In this document: piece after piece, positions 51,039 through 59,776 of the stretch
Numbering within the stretch: position 1 is the first letter of the stretch
Layout of the letters: each line of letters begins with the position of its first letter
Origin: Paenibacillus brasilensis
Lineage (GTDB): Bacteria > Bacillota > Bacilli > Paenibacillales > Paenibacillaceae
Reading direction: 5' to 3'
DNA: 64,000 nucleotides
NCBI RefSeq assembly: GCF_009363115.1
Contig: NZ_CP045298.1
Span: forward strand, 3,283,501-3,347,500
The notes under the pieces: generated by a model
What the model saw: only the letters and a program-made list of their open reading frames with translations
Database searches by the model: none
Told to the model about the DNA's origin: nothing
Program-made: the position numbers and the translations under genes

Positions 51039-52186
51039 AGCAAGCACTCATGGAGCAAATACAGCAGAAGAACATTCATCCGCCCGAACCGTTAGGCAGC
51101 TACCCTGCTTCGGATGTCACTTTCTTATTGAAGAATTTAAGTCGTGTTACATTAGAAAAAGGAACAGAGGATCGTGAAGAGGCAATTCAGTCGGGTATCC
51201 ACTATTCCGAAATGCTTCCCGTGGAATATGAGCCTACAGCAGAGTATATTGCTTTGTTTCACGAAACGCTTGCCCAATCTGCCGAAAAGGTTGCGCTAGC
51301 CGCAGCTTCTGTGGCTGAAATGATCGTAAGAAAAAGAGGACTGAACACGGCAATTGTGTCGCTTGCCCGCGCAGGAACGCCCATCGGTATCCTGATCAAG
51401 CGTTATATAGACTGGAAGTATGGCGTTTCCCTTCCGCACTACAGCATCTCTATTATTCGCGGCAAAGGCATTGACCGGAATGCTATTTTATATATTTTAC
51501 AGGAACATGGACTCGATATTGAGCTTCAGTTTGTAGATGGCTGGACGGGGAAAGGCGCGATTCGGCAGGTGTTGATCGAGGCTTGTCGTGAGATGAACAC
51601 GGATTACGGATTGCGCCTGAATGATGATTTGGCAGTGCTGGCCGATCCGGGAAGCTGCTCAGATACCTTCGGTACACGGGAGGATTACTTGATCCCGAGT
51701 GCTTGTTTGAATTCGACCGTATCGGGTCTGATGAGTCGGACGGTATTGCGCGACGATCTGATAGGCCCGGACGATTTTCATGGAGCCAAATTTTATGAAG
51801 CCTGGCGGTCAGTGGATCAGTCCAATACGTTTGTAGATACGGTTTCGGGTTACTTTCAAGATGTGACTGCAACTGCGGTTGCGTATGCTGAACAGATGAC
51901 ATTGAACCCACCTGCGGTAACATGGCAGGGCTTACGGGATATCGAGGCAATTCAAAAGGCTTTTGGTATTCGGGATATCAATCTGGTCAAGCCCGGTGTG
52001 GGGGAGACGACCCGTGTGCTGCTGCGCAGGGTACCGTGGAAAATCCTGGTTGACCGTGAAGACAATCCGAATCTTCGTCATATCCTGCTGCTGGCAAAGG
52101 ATCGTGGAGTGCCAGTTGAGGTTTTCGAAGGATTGACCTATTCCTGCTGCGGGATTATCAAGCCGCTCAAGGGGGGACAAGAATGA
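51035..52186 (+). CDS. StiP-family protein with a C-terminal PELOTA-type RNA-binding-like domain
   Basis: A 383-residue protein. The main part shows FLLKNLSRVTLEKGTEDREEAIQSG and IVSLARAGTPIGILIKRY, characteristic of the family annotated as StiP (cysteine protease or PRTase-like). The C-terminal portion (DINLVKPGVGETTRVLLRRVPWKILVD and VPVEVFEGLTYSCCGIIKP) is a PELOTA-type fold. It is commonly annotated as a protease; the region ARAGTPIG resembles a PRTase-type fold instead, so its chemistry is open. Translation is coupled to both neighbours (ATGA at each end). Confidence 0.8.
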   Translation: MKQALMEQIQQKNIHPPEPLGSYPASDVTFLLKNLSRVTLEKGTEDREEAIQSGIHYSEMLPVEYEPTAEYIALFHETLAQSAEKVALAAASVAEMIVRKRGLNTAIVSLARAGTPIGILIKRYIDWKYGVSLPHYSISIIRGKGIDRNAILYILQEHGLDIELQFVDGWTGKGAIRQVLIEACREMNTDYGLRLNDDLAVLADPGSCSDTFGTREDYLIPSACLNSTVSGLMSRTVLRDDLIGPDDFHGAKFYEAWRSVDQSNTFVDTVSGYFQDVTATAVAYAEQMTLNPPAVTWQGLRDIEAIQKAFGIRDINLVKPGVGETTRVLLRRVPWKILVDREDNPNLRHILLLAKDRGVPVEVFEGLTYSCCGIIKPLKGGQE

Positions 52187-53007
52187 TTTACGCAAGCGAC
52201 CTGGACCAGACGCTGATATACTCCAAACGTTCGCTTGGCGTGCCGCTGGAGTCCGCGGGGCTGTTGCCTGCGGAGCATATTGACGGCGCAACAGCGGCAT
52301 TTATTTCAGCGCAGGCCCTCCAGCTGCTGAAGGCGCTGCCGGAAAATATCATGTTTATGCCTGTGACGACGCGCACGATGGCACAGTATTTACGGATCAC
52401 CGTGTTCCAAACGGAGCTGGTTCCGGCTTATGCCGTGACGAGCAATGGCGGTAACATCATCGTCGGAGGCGAGGTGGATCGAGAGTGGCATCGGCGCGTT
52501 CACGAACAAGTACGTCGAGACGGTGCCCATGCGGAAGAAGCACGTCAAGTGTTCGGACAGGTGCTGCATGAGGACTGGGTCATCCGTGAGAGTTTTTGCG
52601 ACGAGTTATTTTATGCTTTTGTGATTGAACGGGATCGTATGCCGCTGGAGCAGGTGTTAGAGAAGGCACAAATCATGCGTGAAATGGGCTGGGAGGTATC
52701 CATTCAGGGACGAAAGGTGTATCTTGTGCCTGCGGCCGTGAATAAGCAGGCAGCCGTAGAGCATATTCGTCATCTTACTGACGGTGGACCTGTTGTGGCA
52801 TCTGGCGACTCATTGCTGGATCGCTGCTTGCTGGATTATGCCGACTATGCGATTGCTCCGCGTCATGGTGAGCTGTACCGGGAACAGCTGCGGGATGAAC
52901 TGGAGGTTAATTACCGCTTTACGGAGTCGTCGGGTGCATATGCAGCCGACGAAATCATGGCATATGTTTATGAAATATATCGGAGTATGTCTACAGCGCG
53001 AGCTTAA
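52183..53007 (+). CDS. HAD-family hydrolase of the Ter block
   Basis: A 274-residue HAD phosphatase. Motif I is YASDLDQTLIYSKRSLG, motif II is the Thr-rich MPVTTRTMAQYLR, and motif IV VVASGDSLLDRCLLDYAD holds the Gly-Asp-Ser-Leu-Leu-Asp acids. It is probably a phosphatase that removes a phosphate from the product of the preceding steps. The start is within the stop of the StiP-type gene. The catalytic Asp pair is present as D6 and D8. It is followed after 29 bases by an ATP-grasp gene. Confidence 0.85.
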   Translation: MIYASDLDQTLIYSKRSLGVPLESAGLLPAEHIDGATAAFISAQALQLLKALPENIMFMPVTTRTMAQYLRITVFQTELVPAYAVTSNGGNIIVGGEVDREWHRRVHEQVRRDGAHAEEARQVFGQVLHEDWVIRESFCDELFYAFVIERDRMPLEQVLEKAQIMREMGWEVSIQGRKVYLVPAAVNKQAAVEHIRHLTDGGPVVASGDSLLDRCLLDYADYAIAPRHGELYREQLRDELEVNYRFTESSGAYAADEIMAYVYEIYRSMSTARA

Positions 53008-53036
53008 TTTTCAGAATAGATAGGGGACGTGGCTCT

Positions 53037-54068
53037 GTGAAGAAGGTCAAGGTATATTTTAACCGCTGGTTTTCAGTGGCGTATCATTATATGAATGCTA
53101 TTCGTAACAATGAGGACGGTATCCCGTTCGAAATCTATGCGACCCACTCAGATCCGCAACATATGGCTTTACAGGCCAGCGATGTAGCTGAAGTGGAACC
53201 GCGCACAAGTGGTGTAGAGTATGCACGTTTTTGCGCTGATTTTTGCAGACGCCACGAAATTGATGTATTTATTCCACGCTGGAAGATGCTTGATATTAGC
53301 AAGCATCTTCATTTGTTCGACGATGTTGGAGCCAAGGTGATTGTATGCCGGGATACCGAACTGCTCGAGCAATTGATGGAAAAGGATTTATTTTATGAAT
53401 CCATTCGTCAAAAAGATATTGTCGCGATCCCGGATTATGCCATTGCCAGCAATGCGGAGCAGTTTAAACAGGCTTATGAATCGTTAACAGCGCGCGGGCA
53501 TAAGGTATGCTTCAAGCCATGTAATGCAGAAGGAGGAATGGGCTTTCGGATCATCGACAACGAACGTAATCCGCTGGAGAAGCTGTTTGGGCATGCGCTA
53601 AACCATATTTCCTTCGAGGAGGCCCATCGAGTCTTGTCATCCACAGAGTCGTTTCCCAACCTGATGGTGATGGAGCTGCTGGAGGGATATGAATACAGTA
53701 TTGATTGTCTGGCTGACCGAGAGGGAAAGCTGTTGGCAGCAGTTCCGCGCAGGAAGGCAGGGGGACGATTACGGCTGCTGGAGCAGCATACAGAGCTGTT
53801 GGATGTCGCGCAAAAGGTCGCTGACGCGTATCACATACCGTACAATTATAACATTCAGGTAAAATATAACGGTGAGCGTCCCAAGCTGCTGGAAATCAAT
53901 CCGCGGATGTCCGGAGGGCTCCATGTATCATGCTTGTCCGGCATCAATTTCCCTTATCTGGCAGTGAAATCGGCTTTGGGCAACGAGATTGGTCCACTTT
54001 ATCCGCAATACGACATTTTAGCTAGTCATATCGAGCAACCGATCACCATACGTACATCCTTACATTGA
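53037..54068 (+). CDS. ATP-grasp ligase of the Ter block
   Basis: A 343-residue ATP-grasp enzyme. The central domain has KVCFKPCNAEGGMGFRII (the ATP-grasp Lys and Gly-rich loop) and MVMELLEGYEYSIDCLAD. The C-terminal metal site shows KLLEINPRMSGGLHVSC, where E and N coordinate magnesium. These enzymes make an acyl phosphate and couple it to an amine or thiol, so the block may ligate an amino acid or similar group to a nucleoside-like product. GTG 53037 follows AGGGGA nine bases upstream. A 58-base gap separates it from xpaC. Confidence 0.87.
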   Translation: MKKVKVYFNRWFSVAYHYMNAIRNNEDGIPFEIYATHSDPQHMALQASDVAEVEPRTSGVEYARFCADFCRRHEIDVFIPRWKMLDISKHLHLFDDVGAKVIVCRDTELLEQLMEKDLFYESIRQKDIVAIPDYAIASNAEQFKQAYESLTARGHKVCFKPCNAEGGMGFRIIDNERNPLEKLFGHALNHISFEEAHRVLSSTESFPNLMVMELLEGYEYSIDCLADREGKLLAAVPRRKAGGRLRLLEQHTELLDVAQKVADAYHIPYNYNIQVKYNGERPKLLEINPRMSGGLHVSCLSGINFPYLAVKSALGNEIGPLYPQYDILASHIEQPITIRTSLH

Positions 54069-54126
54069 CATAAACAAATATTGTTTTCTACAATATGGTA
54101 AGGGTTTACGTCAGGAGGTACAAGCT

Positions 54127-54807
54127 ATGACGTCAAAAATGTGGGGTATCACGATTGCCGTGGTCAGCTATCTGATTGCGCTTTTACTGAGTTATTGGTT
54201 GCCACTGTTTGTATGTTTGGCAATTCCAGTCATTTCTCTAGGAGGATATAATGCCATTATGGCTGTCCGCCATCCTCGCCCCAATCTGGCCGGTTCCGTG
54301 ATTCCGATCATGCAGGAGCAGGCTGCTGATACACGGCGGCCCGAACCGGAAGCTTCAGCTTCATCACAGTCTTTAACAGGACAACCACGGGTATCAGACC
54401 AGGTTTCCAGTGAATTTGCTCAGGTGATGGAGTATCTGGGGGTACTGGAGGATATGGTGATTTCCGAGGGACAGAAGGATGCGCTCGATAACGAAATTGT
54501 CGAGAAGGCACTGGCTTTGTTTGCACGTTTGCAACGTGTGATTCCGCTTTTGCATGAATTAGACAATAGCGAAGTGAACCACACGGTGCGGAGGTTGATT
54601 TTAAAGGATCTGAACGGGCTGATTAACCCGTTTCTTCGGCTCAGCGGCGATGCCAAGCGGACCAACCGGAGGACGTTATTAAACGGGTTGCGAGATGTGG
54701 ATAGCAAAATATCAGTGATTGTATCCACGGTGGAGCATAAGGATCTGATGGAATTACAGAGCAAAGCCGAGCTGATTCACCAGCGGTATAGCAGTTCCGA
54801 ATTGTAA
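54127..54807 (+). CDS. xpaC: XpaC-like membrane protein
   Basis: A 226-residue protein with an N-terminal hydrophobic hairpin (about residues 5-45, IAVVSYLIALLLSYWLPLFVCLAIPVI) and a helical cytoplasmic domain (SSEFAQVMEYLGVLEDMVI, DVDSKISVIVSTVEHKDLM). It resembles B. subtilis XpaC, encoded next to the TelA-like yaaN gene, just as here it is followed by a telA gene after 63 bases. Its name comes from a phosphatase-like phenotype that is not a demonstrated enzyme activity. AGGAGG lies at the expected distance from ATG 54127. It likely acts with TelA in the Ter locus. Confidence 0.75.
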   Translation: MTSKMWGITIAVVSYLIALLLSYWLPLFVCLAIPVISLGGYNAIMAVRHPRPNLAGSVIPIMQEQAADTRRPEPEASASSQSLTGQPRVSDQVSSEFAQVMEYLGVLEDMVISEGQKDALDNEIVEKALALFARLQRVIPLLHELDNSEVNHTVRRLILKDLNGLINPFLRLSGDAKRTNRRTLLNGLRDVDSKISVIVSTVEHKDLMELQSKAELIHQRYSSSEL

Positions 54808-54870
54808 GCTGTTTTTTAAAGTTAATTGGTCTTTGAATCATAGTTATGGTTTAAGTTAGGAGGTAGCGTT

Positions 54871-55971
54871 ATGGCCACCCCATGGGCTGAATTAAAAAAA
54901 GAAGATGAACAAAAGGTGACTGAGGAGGCTTCACAGCTGATTCAGAAGGTATCACAAAGCGATGTCATGAGCCTGGATACCTTAATGGATGACATCGGTA
55001 AGCTGGGAGTGAAAACGCAGGAGCGTGCTGGACAAACTCTTAAAATGCTGGATCGCCCGGTGAATGATCTCATGTCCGGTGATCGGGCCGAGGTATCGAA
55101 CATGATCTTAAAGCTGCGGGATGAATGTGAAGCGCTCCAGCAGAGTAAAAATGTGAGCTTTTTTGGCAAGCTTATACGCAAGAGTCCGCTGAAAAACTAC
55201 ATTTACAAGTATCAGTCGGTTAAGACGAACATCGAGAAAATCATTACTGCCTTGAGAGATGGCAAGGACAATCTGGAAGAAAACATTGTCAGCATGAGAC
55301 AGCTGAAAAGGGCTTCCATTGAAGAAATCTACAATTTGCAGACGAAGATTGCCTTTGGCAATCGCTTAAAAGAGCTGTTCGAGACGGAGATTGCCAAGCC
55401 GGAGAATGAAAATCGGAGGCCTCATCTGGAGCGTGGATTGCGTAAGGTGGTTACACGCACGCAGTCGATGACTGAAATGATTTTGTTGTATAATCAGGCG
55501 ATAGCGGCAACGGATATTATTAATGATAATAATGATAAGCTGATTGACTCTGTAAATAATGCGATTGATAAAACATCGAATCTGATCACCGTATCGGCTA
55601 TGATCGCGATGGCGCTGGCCGATCAGGACAAAATCATTTCAGCCGTCGATGCGACCAATCGCACCATTGAGGATCAATTCAAGGAAAATGCCAAGCTTCT
55701 CAAAACGACGACCGAGAGAACGACGGATTTGCTTAGCAAGCCTTCGATGTCGCTGGAGGCTGTGAATCAGGCGATTGGCGATTTGGTAGCTGCTCTGGAT
55801 CTATCGGAAAAATCCAACCGTCGAATTATTGAAAGCTGTCAGGATTATACGAGCAAAATGACGGCAATCAACGCTAGCCTAAGCCAACGTTTGGGGATCG
55901 AAGGGAAAGAACAGTCCACAACGCTGAAGGATAACGATTCATCGGATGGTCTAAGCTCGTTTCTGAACTAA
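54871..55971 (+). CDS. telA: TelA-family toxic-anion resistance protein
   Basis: A 366-residue all-helical protein of the TelA/KlaA family. Motifs include MSLDTLMDDIGKLGVKTQERA, NYIYKYQSVKTNIEKIITALRDGKDNLE, ILLYNQAIAATDIINDNNDKLID and TERTTDLLSKPSMSLEAVNQAI. There is no signal peptide or membrane segment, so it is cytosolic or membrane-peripheral, probably via XpaC. The N-terminal 70 residues are a charged leader. ATG 54871 has AGGAGG eight bases upstream. TelA relatives are linked to tellurite and cell-envelope stress tolerance with an unclear mechanism. A terminator follows at 56044-56086. Confidence 0.9.
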   Translation: MATPWAELKKEDEQKVTEEASQLIQKVSQSDVMSLDTLMDDIGKLGVKTQERAGQTLKMLDRPVNDLMSGDRAEVSNMILKLRDECEALQQSKNVSFFGKLIRKSPLKNYIYKYQSVKTNIEKIITALRDGKDNLEENIVSMRQLKRASIEEIYNLQTKIAFGNRLKELFETEIAKPENENRRPHLERGLRKVVTRTQSMTEMILLYNQAIAATDIINDNNDKLIDSVNNAIDKTSNLITVSAMIAMALADQDKIISAVDATNRTIEDQFKENAKLLKTTTERTTDLLSKPSMSLEAVNQAIGDLVAALDLSEKSNRRIIESCQDYTSKMTAINASLSQRLGIEGKEQSTTLKDNDSSDGLSSFLN

Positions 55972-56043
55972 TTTTACAAATGCAGAATAATGGATCTATA
56001 GAAGCTGAACGCTTCCCATGTTTAACTTATATATAGTCTATTG

Positions 56044-56086
56044 AAAAGGCGCTCGGGTGACCCCGAAGGCGTCTTTTTTGGTTTGA
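56044..56086 (+). terminator. Terminator after telA
   Basis: An imperfect stem AAGGCGCTCGGG/CCCGAAGGCGTCTTT is followed by TTTTTT. Confidence 0.7.
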
Positions 56087-56175
56087 CAGTGGCCAATAAA
56101 GGACATGATGAACATACAAAGCATTCTCGTGCATAAACTCTTAAAAAAGCGAATTCCAAAGGAGAGAGCGAGCGT

Positions 56176-56277
56176 ATGATGTCCTTAATTTTGGTGTGTG
56201 TGATTGTCTATTTACTCGTGGCTGCCAGTAGCGAAAAAGCCGATTCTATTATGGAATTAAATGATTCTGTGAAATAA
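56176..56277 (+). CDS. 33-residue small membrane peptide
   Basis: A 33-residue frame starts MMSLILVCVIVYLLVAASSE and ends ELNDSVK. It has one hydrophobic helix (residues 3-17) followed by a polar tail. AAAGGAGAG lies nine bases before ATG 56176, the best argument that it is translated. A conserved homologue is not known to me. It stands alone between the telA terminator and the 56348 gene. Confidence 0.45.
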   Translation: MMSLILVCVIVYLLVAASSEKADSIMELNDSVK

Positions 56278-56347
56278 AATTTTTTATTGAAAAGCATGCA
56301 TTTTCTGATAGGATAGAGTTAAATATTGGAATCCAAAAGGAGAATGC

Positions 56348-56899
56348 ATGCTGGAATTTTCATTTGAAATCATCGACGAATCGAAAATCAATATTGTGTA
56401 TCAGTATGGAAGCAGCAGCTTTAATTTCAATTTGTTTTTTAATTACGGTGTATGGACGCTGCATCCTTTTGACGGGATTCTGTTGCAGAACAAGGAAATG
56501 TGCCGTTTGATCGTTGCGGAGCTGTTTAAGAACAAAGATTTTCACGTCATGCTGGCACGGGAAAATATTTTATTGTCGGCCCTGCGTACCTCTATTGATC
56601 TCAATCCAGACATACGAGTACGAGGAGAGCGGTATCAAGAACAGGAGCCCGATGAGCTGTCTGAATTTGCGGAGACGCACAGCTTTGAAGATGTGCTGCA
56701 CATCGAGCAGGATTCTATCCGCGAGCGTATGGATTTTTTCCAGAACATCATTCAAAAAATGTATATGGAAGGATTCGGTCCGGAAGACAGTGATTTTAAC
56801 AAGGTACAAGCTATCATCCGAATTTACAAAGCTGCACATGACCAACTCGGAGATTTGAGCGACTTTCCCCTGAGAGGTGACGAACGACGCAGATGGTAG
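56348..56899 (+). CDS. Uncharacterised 183-residue protein
   Basis: The protein starts MLEFSFEIIDESKINIVYQYG and is acidic, soluble and mixed alpha/beta. It shows FNLFFNYGVWTLHPFDGILLQNKEM and a helical segment ERMDFFQNIIQKMYMEGFG. No signal peptide, membrane segment or known active-site motif is seen. AAAAGGAGAATGC gives a good ribosome site at ATG 56348. It is downstream of the Ter/telA block but separated by a terminator and a small ORF, so a functional link is only possible. Its own terminator was split by the IS element. Confidence 0.6.
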   Translation: MLEFSFEIIDESKINIVYQYGSSSFNFNLFFNYGVWTLHPFDGILLQNKEMCRLIVAELFKNKDFHVMLARENILLSALRTSIDLNPDIRVRGERYQEQEPDELSEFAETHSFEDVLHIEQDSIRERMDFFQNIIQKMYMEGFGPEDSDFNKVQAIIRIYKAAHDQLGDLSDFPLRGDERRRW

Positions 56900-57087
56900 A
56901 GTAGACGGACTAGGCCTTGAAACGTGAGAATCCCACAAAGCTTTTCTAAAAGAATAGAATATCAAAAAAAGAGAGTCCCACGAATAAATGAACTGTGACC
57001 CGAAAGATGGACACTTTGAAAAAAAGTGACCTCTCTCGGGTCTCTTTGCGTTTATAATCGATATACACGAAAGGTTGGGGATACAAA

Positions 57088-57531
57088 ATGGGGAACCGTT
57101 GGTCTACCGGTGAACAAAGGTTTAGTGAAAGTCAGATCCGCCAGATGGAGGATCATGCTAACGTATTGCATATTACAGAGCGTTCTATTGCTTACCAACC
57201 CACATTCAAGTTGGCTGCTCTAAAGGCCTATCAGGAGGGGAAAACTCCTGCAGAAATCTTCAGGGAGGCAGGATTCAACTTAGATATGATCGGACGGGAG
57301 AATCCGAATAGATGCTTAAAACGTTGGAGAAAAACCTTTGCTTCTCAAGGTGAAGCAGGTCTTCTGGAAGAGCAACGAGGAAAAGGCAGCACGGGAAGGC
57401 CCGCAGCAGAACAGTCGATGGAGAAGAAGCTTGCACAAGCTGAGGCACGTATAAAGCTTCTGGAAGCGGAGAACGACTTCCTAAAAAAGTTCGAGGCGCT
57501 CGAGAGACAAGCCCAGCAGAACCAATGCTGA
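57088..57531 (+). CDS. IS3-family OrfA (transposase helix-turn-helix subunit)
   Basis: A 147-residue protein. It shows a helix-turn-helix near residues 50-75 (YQEGKTPAEIFREAGFNLDM) and a C-terminal leucine-zipper-like coiled coil (KLAQAEARIKLLEAENDFLKK). ATG 57088 has a modest AAAGGTTGGGG site. The frame ends QAQQNQC and overlaps the start of orfB. The slippery A-AAA-AAG in the leucine-zipper region would give an OrfAB fusion by -1 frameshift, with V-R-G-A-R following. Confidence 0.88.
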   Translation: MGNRWSTGEQRFSESQIRQMEDHANVLHITERSIAYQPTFKLAALKAYQEGKTPAEIFREAGFNLDMIGRENPNRCLKRWRKTFASQGEAGLLEEQRGKGSTGRPAAEQSMEKKLAQAEARIKLLEAENDFLKKFEALERQAQQNQC

Positions 57532-58432
57532 CACCCTCTGAGCGCTTCGAACTCATCAATCGTACCCTCCGTAAGCATCAACTTGAGAAGATGACTCATC
57601 ATCTTTGTAAGATGGCGAATGTCAGTAAAAGCGGGTACTACTGGTGGTTAGCCGCTGAACAAGCACGACAGCTGAGAGAAGAAGCGGACGAACAGGATCT
57701 GTTACTCATCAGGGAACATTTTGAAAAACGTAATGGGAAAGTGGGAGCACTTGTTTTAAAAATGTGCTTGGAGCATAAGAGTGGCGTCATCATGAACCAT
57801 AAGAAAATTCGCCGTATCATGCGTAAATACGGGTTGGTGGCCAAGATACGCCAGGCCAATCCGTACCGTAAGCTTGCAAAGGCCACACAAGAGCACAGAC
57901 ACTCCCTAATCACCTTAAACGTCAGTTTGACCAGGGCGAGCCGGAGAAAGTCTTTCTCACAGACATCACATACCTGCACTATGGTCAGGGGCAATGCGCG
58001 TATTTGTCCTGTGTAAAGGACGGTGCAAGCAAACAGATTCTTGCTCATTATGTATCCTCGTCCTTAGAAATGACGATCGTAGATCGAACCTTGGACAGGT
58101 TGATTCAACGACTGGATGGCAACATTCACCCCGAAGCCATCATCCATTCTGACCAAGGTTTTCACTACACGAATCCGAGGTTCCAAGCTCGAGTTAAAGA
58201 GATAGGCTTCCAGCAGTCCATGTCGCGAAAGAGTAACTGCTGGGACAATGCCTCCATGGAGTCTTTCTTCGGTCATATGAAGGATGAACTCGAGTATAGG
58301 GACAGCGTTACTCTCCAGGAATTACGGGCACGCATTAATGAATACATGGATTACTACAACACCGATCGGTATCAATGGACATTAAAAAAGATGACTCCTG
58401 ATGAATACAGGAACCATCTATTAACAGCATAA
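57525..58432 (+). pseudogene. IS3-family OrfB (DDE transposase), frameshifted
   Basis: The first frame (57525-58016) reads LTPSERFELINRTLRK and the helical HTH_21-like segment MNHKKIRRIMRKYGLVAK. Near 57898 one base is missing, so the catalytic frame continues in the next register as LPNHLKRQFDQGEPEKVFLTDITYL (first Asp), IHSDQGFHYTN (second Asp) and NCWDNASMESFFGHMKDEL (Glu). The DDE triad is complete, but an in-frame read-through is not possible, so this copy should be inactive unless a second copy acts in trans. The stop is at 58430-58432. Confidence 0.88.
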
Positions 58433-58552
58433 TCTAACTCTTTTCTTTTATGTGTCCACAAATAGGGTCACAGTTCAAAACTCCGTGGAACTCTCTTTTT
58501 TTCGTGTTATCTATCTTGTAAAACATAACGAATCATGGTGGGCACTGTCCAT

Positions 58553-59683
58553 TTAGTCATCACGACCCAAAAGATATTGGTATTTTTCGGATTCATTGCG
58601 AATATCCACAGCAAGCTCTTCATATTGGGCTGAAAGAACGATGGTACGAATACGTTGCGCTTCCGGATCTTTTGGATCCAGGAACCCTTCTTCAATCCAC
58701 TTTTTAATCTTTTCTCTTACCGTTCGTTCACCAGCGTCCAATAGCCTACAAATCTCTGTTATTGAGGCGGCATTTTGCTTGAATACCAATTGACGGAATA
58801 GTGTACGTTGCTGTATGTCCAGCTTACGGATCAGTTCAGGTTCTAGCCTGAGCATCTCGCTATTTTTTTGCCGAACGATCTCTGCTGCTTCCGAGTATAC
58901 CTCAGCCAATCCATTCAAAAAGTACTCTAACCAAACAGTTATATCAGCATCATTTCGACCAAAATAATAGTTGTGGGAAAGCTTCATTTGCAGTGCTCGG
59001 TAATAATCATTCAGGTTTCGATCGTAGAAATTTTCCAAAACAAACAATCCTTTCAGACCATAACCCCCCCTACGCAAAATGTACGTAGCGATCATACGAG
59101 CGGTTCTTCCGTTGCCATCCATGTACGGATGAATAGTTAAAAACTGCCACATGGCTGTTCCTGCTTGAATGGGAGCAGCTAAATTCACATTATTCGGCGA
59201 ATTAATCCATGCAATCAAGTCTTCCATCAGAACAGGAACATCTTGGGACTCCGGCGGGAGATAAAAGCCTGCCTGATTGCGGTCGCCGACTTTATTTTGT
59301 TCATTACGGTATTCGCTCAGTCTTGGTCTGCGTCCATGTACAACTTTAATGATAGCATGTAGTTTTTTAATCCATTCTTCGGTGATGGGCAGTTCACGCT
59401 GCTCCGACTCATCTAGAAATTCAATTGCCTTCATCAGGTTATAAACTTCTTGTTCTTCGTCGTTTTTACTGGATTTATAAAGAACCTTCCGCTTGGCTTC
59501 ATTGTCCAGCGTATTACCCTCCATTTTGGTTGAAAGAAGTACAGTAACTTCTTGTGCTTCTTTTTTTAATTCCTCAAGAATCGTTGCTGGAAGCGGAAGC
59601 TGCTCTACAACTACGCTGGAGCGTTCTATTTTCAGTAAGTCATTAATCATCGACGACGTAATATTATATCTTGGCTTAAACAT
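58553..59683 (-). CDS. Fic-domain protein (class II, auto-inhibited type)
   Basis: A 376-residue Fic-family enzyme. The catalytic motif is HPYMDGNGRTAR with His at residue 185, and the N-terminal inhibitory motif is STKMEGN, S51-x3-E55-G56, which blocks the ATP gamma-phosphate in class II Fic proteins. The C-terminal 80 residues contain a winged helix (ASITEICRLLDAGERTVREKIKKWIEEG). These enzymes transfer AMP (or related groups) onto target Tyr/Ser/Thr residues. GAGGAGG precedes ATG 59683. The gene is not linked to an antitoxin, matching auto-inhibition. The target is unknown. Confidence 0.9.
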   Translation of the reverse strand: MFKPRYNITSSMINDLLKIERSSVVVEQLPLPATILEELKKEAQEVTVLLSTKMEGNTLDNEAKRKVLYKSSKNDEEQEVYNLMKAIEFLDESEQRELPITEEWIKKLHAIIKVVHGRRPRLSEYRNEQNKVGDRNQAGFYLPPESQDVPVLMEDLIAWINSPNNVNLAAPIQAGTAMWQFLTIHPYMDGNGRTARMIATYILRRGGYGLKGLFVLENFYDRNLNDYYRALQMKLSHNYYFGRNDADITVWLEYFLNGLAEVYSEAAEIVRQKNSEMLRLEPELIRKLDIQQRTLFRQLVFKQNAASITEICRLLDAGERTVREKIKKWIEEGFLDPKDPEAQRIRTIVLSAQYEELAVDIRNESEKYQYLLGRDD

Positions 59684-59776
59684 AAAATAAAACCTCCTCT
59701 TAATTTTATTTTAACACATTTACCGCTAAATTACCGTAAATCAAATAATAATTAGTGATTTTAATGGAAAATCAAT

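Larger units (their letters stand above)
56989..58477 (+). mobile_element. IS3-family insertion sequence
   Basis: The element is 1489 bases. The ends are TGAACTGTGACCC at the left (56989-57001) and GGGTCACAGTTCA at the right (58465-58477), with further matching TGGACAC/GTGTCCA inside. An AAA direct repeat flanks both ends (56986-56988 and 58478-58480), consistent with a 3-base target duplication. It carries orfA and orfB with an A-AAA-AAG slippery site (57483-57489) for programmed -1 frameshifting. OrfB is broken by a single-base loss, so the copy is probably non-autonomous. Confidence 0.92.
56963..58502. terminator. Terminator hairpin split by the IS element
   Basis: The left half AAAAAAGAGAGTCCCACG (up to the AAA at 56986-56988) and the right half CCGTGGAACTCTCTTTTT (58482-58500) are complementary, with the IS occupying the loop. 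Joined, they form a hairpin with loop CGAATAAACTCCG between the 56348 gene and the Fic gene. Confidence 0.75.
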
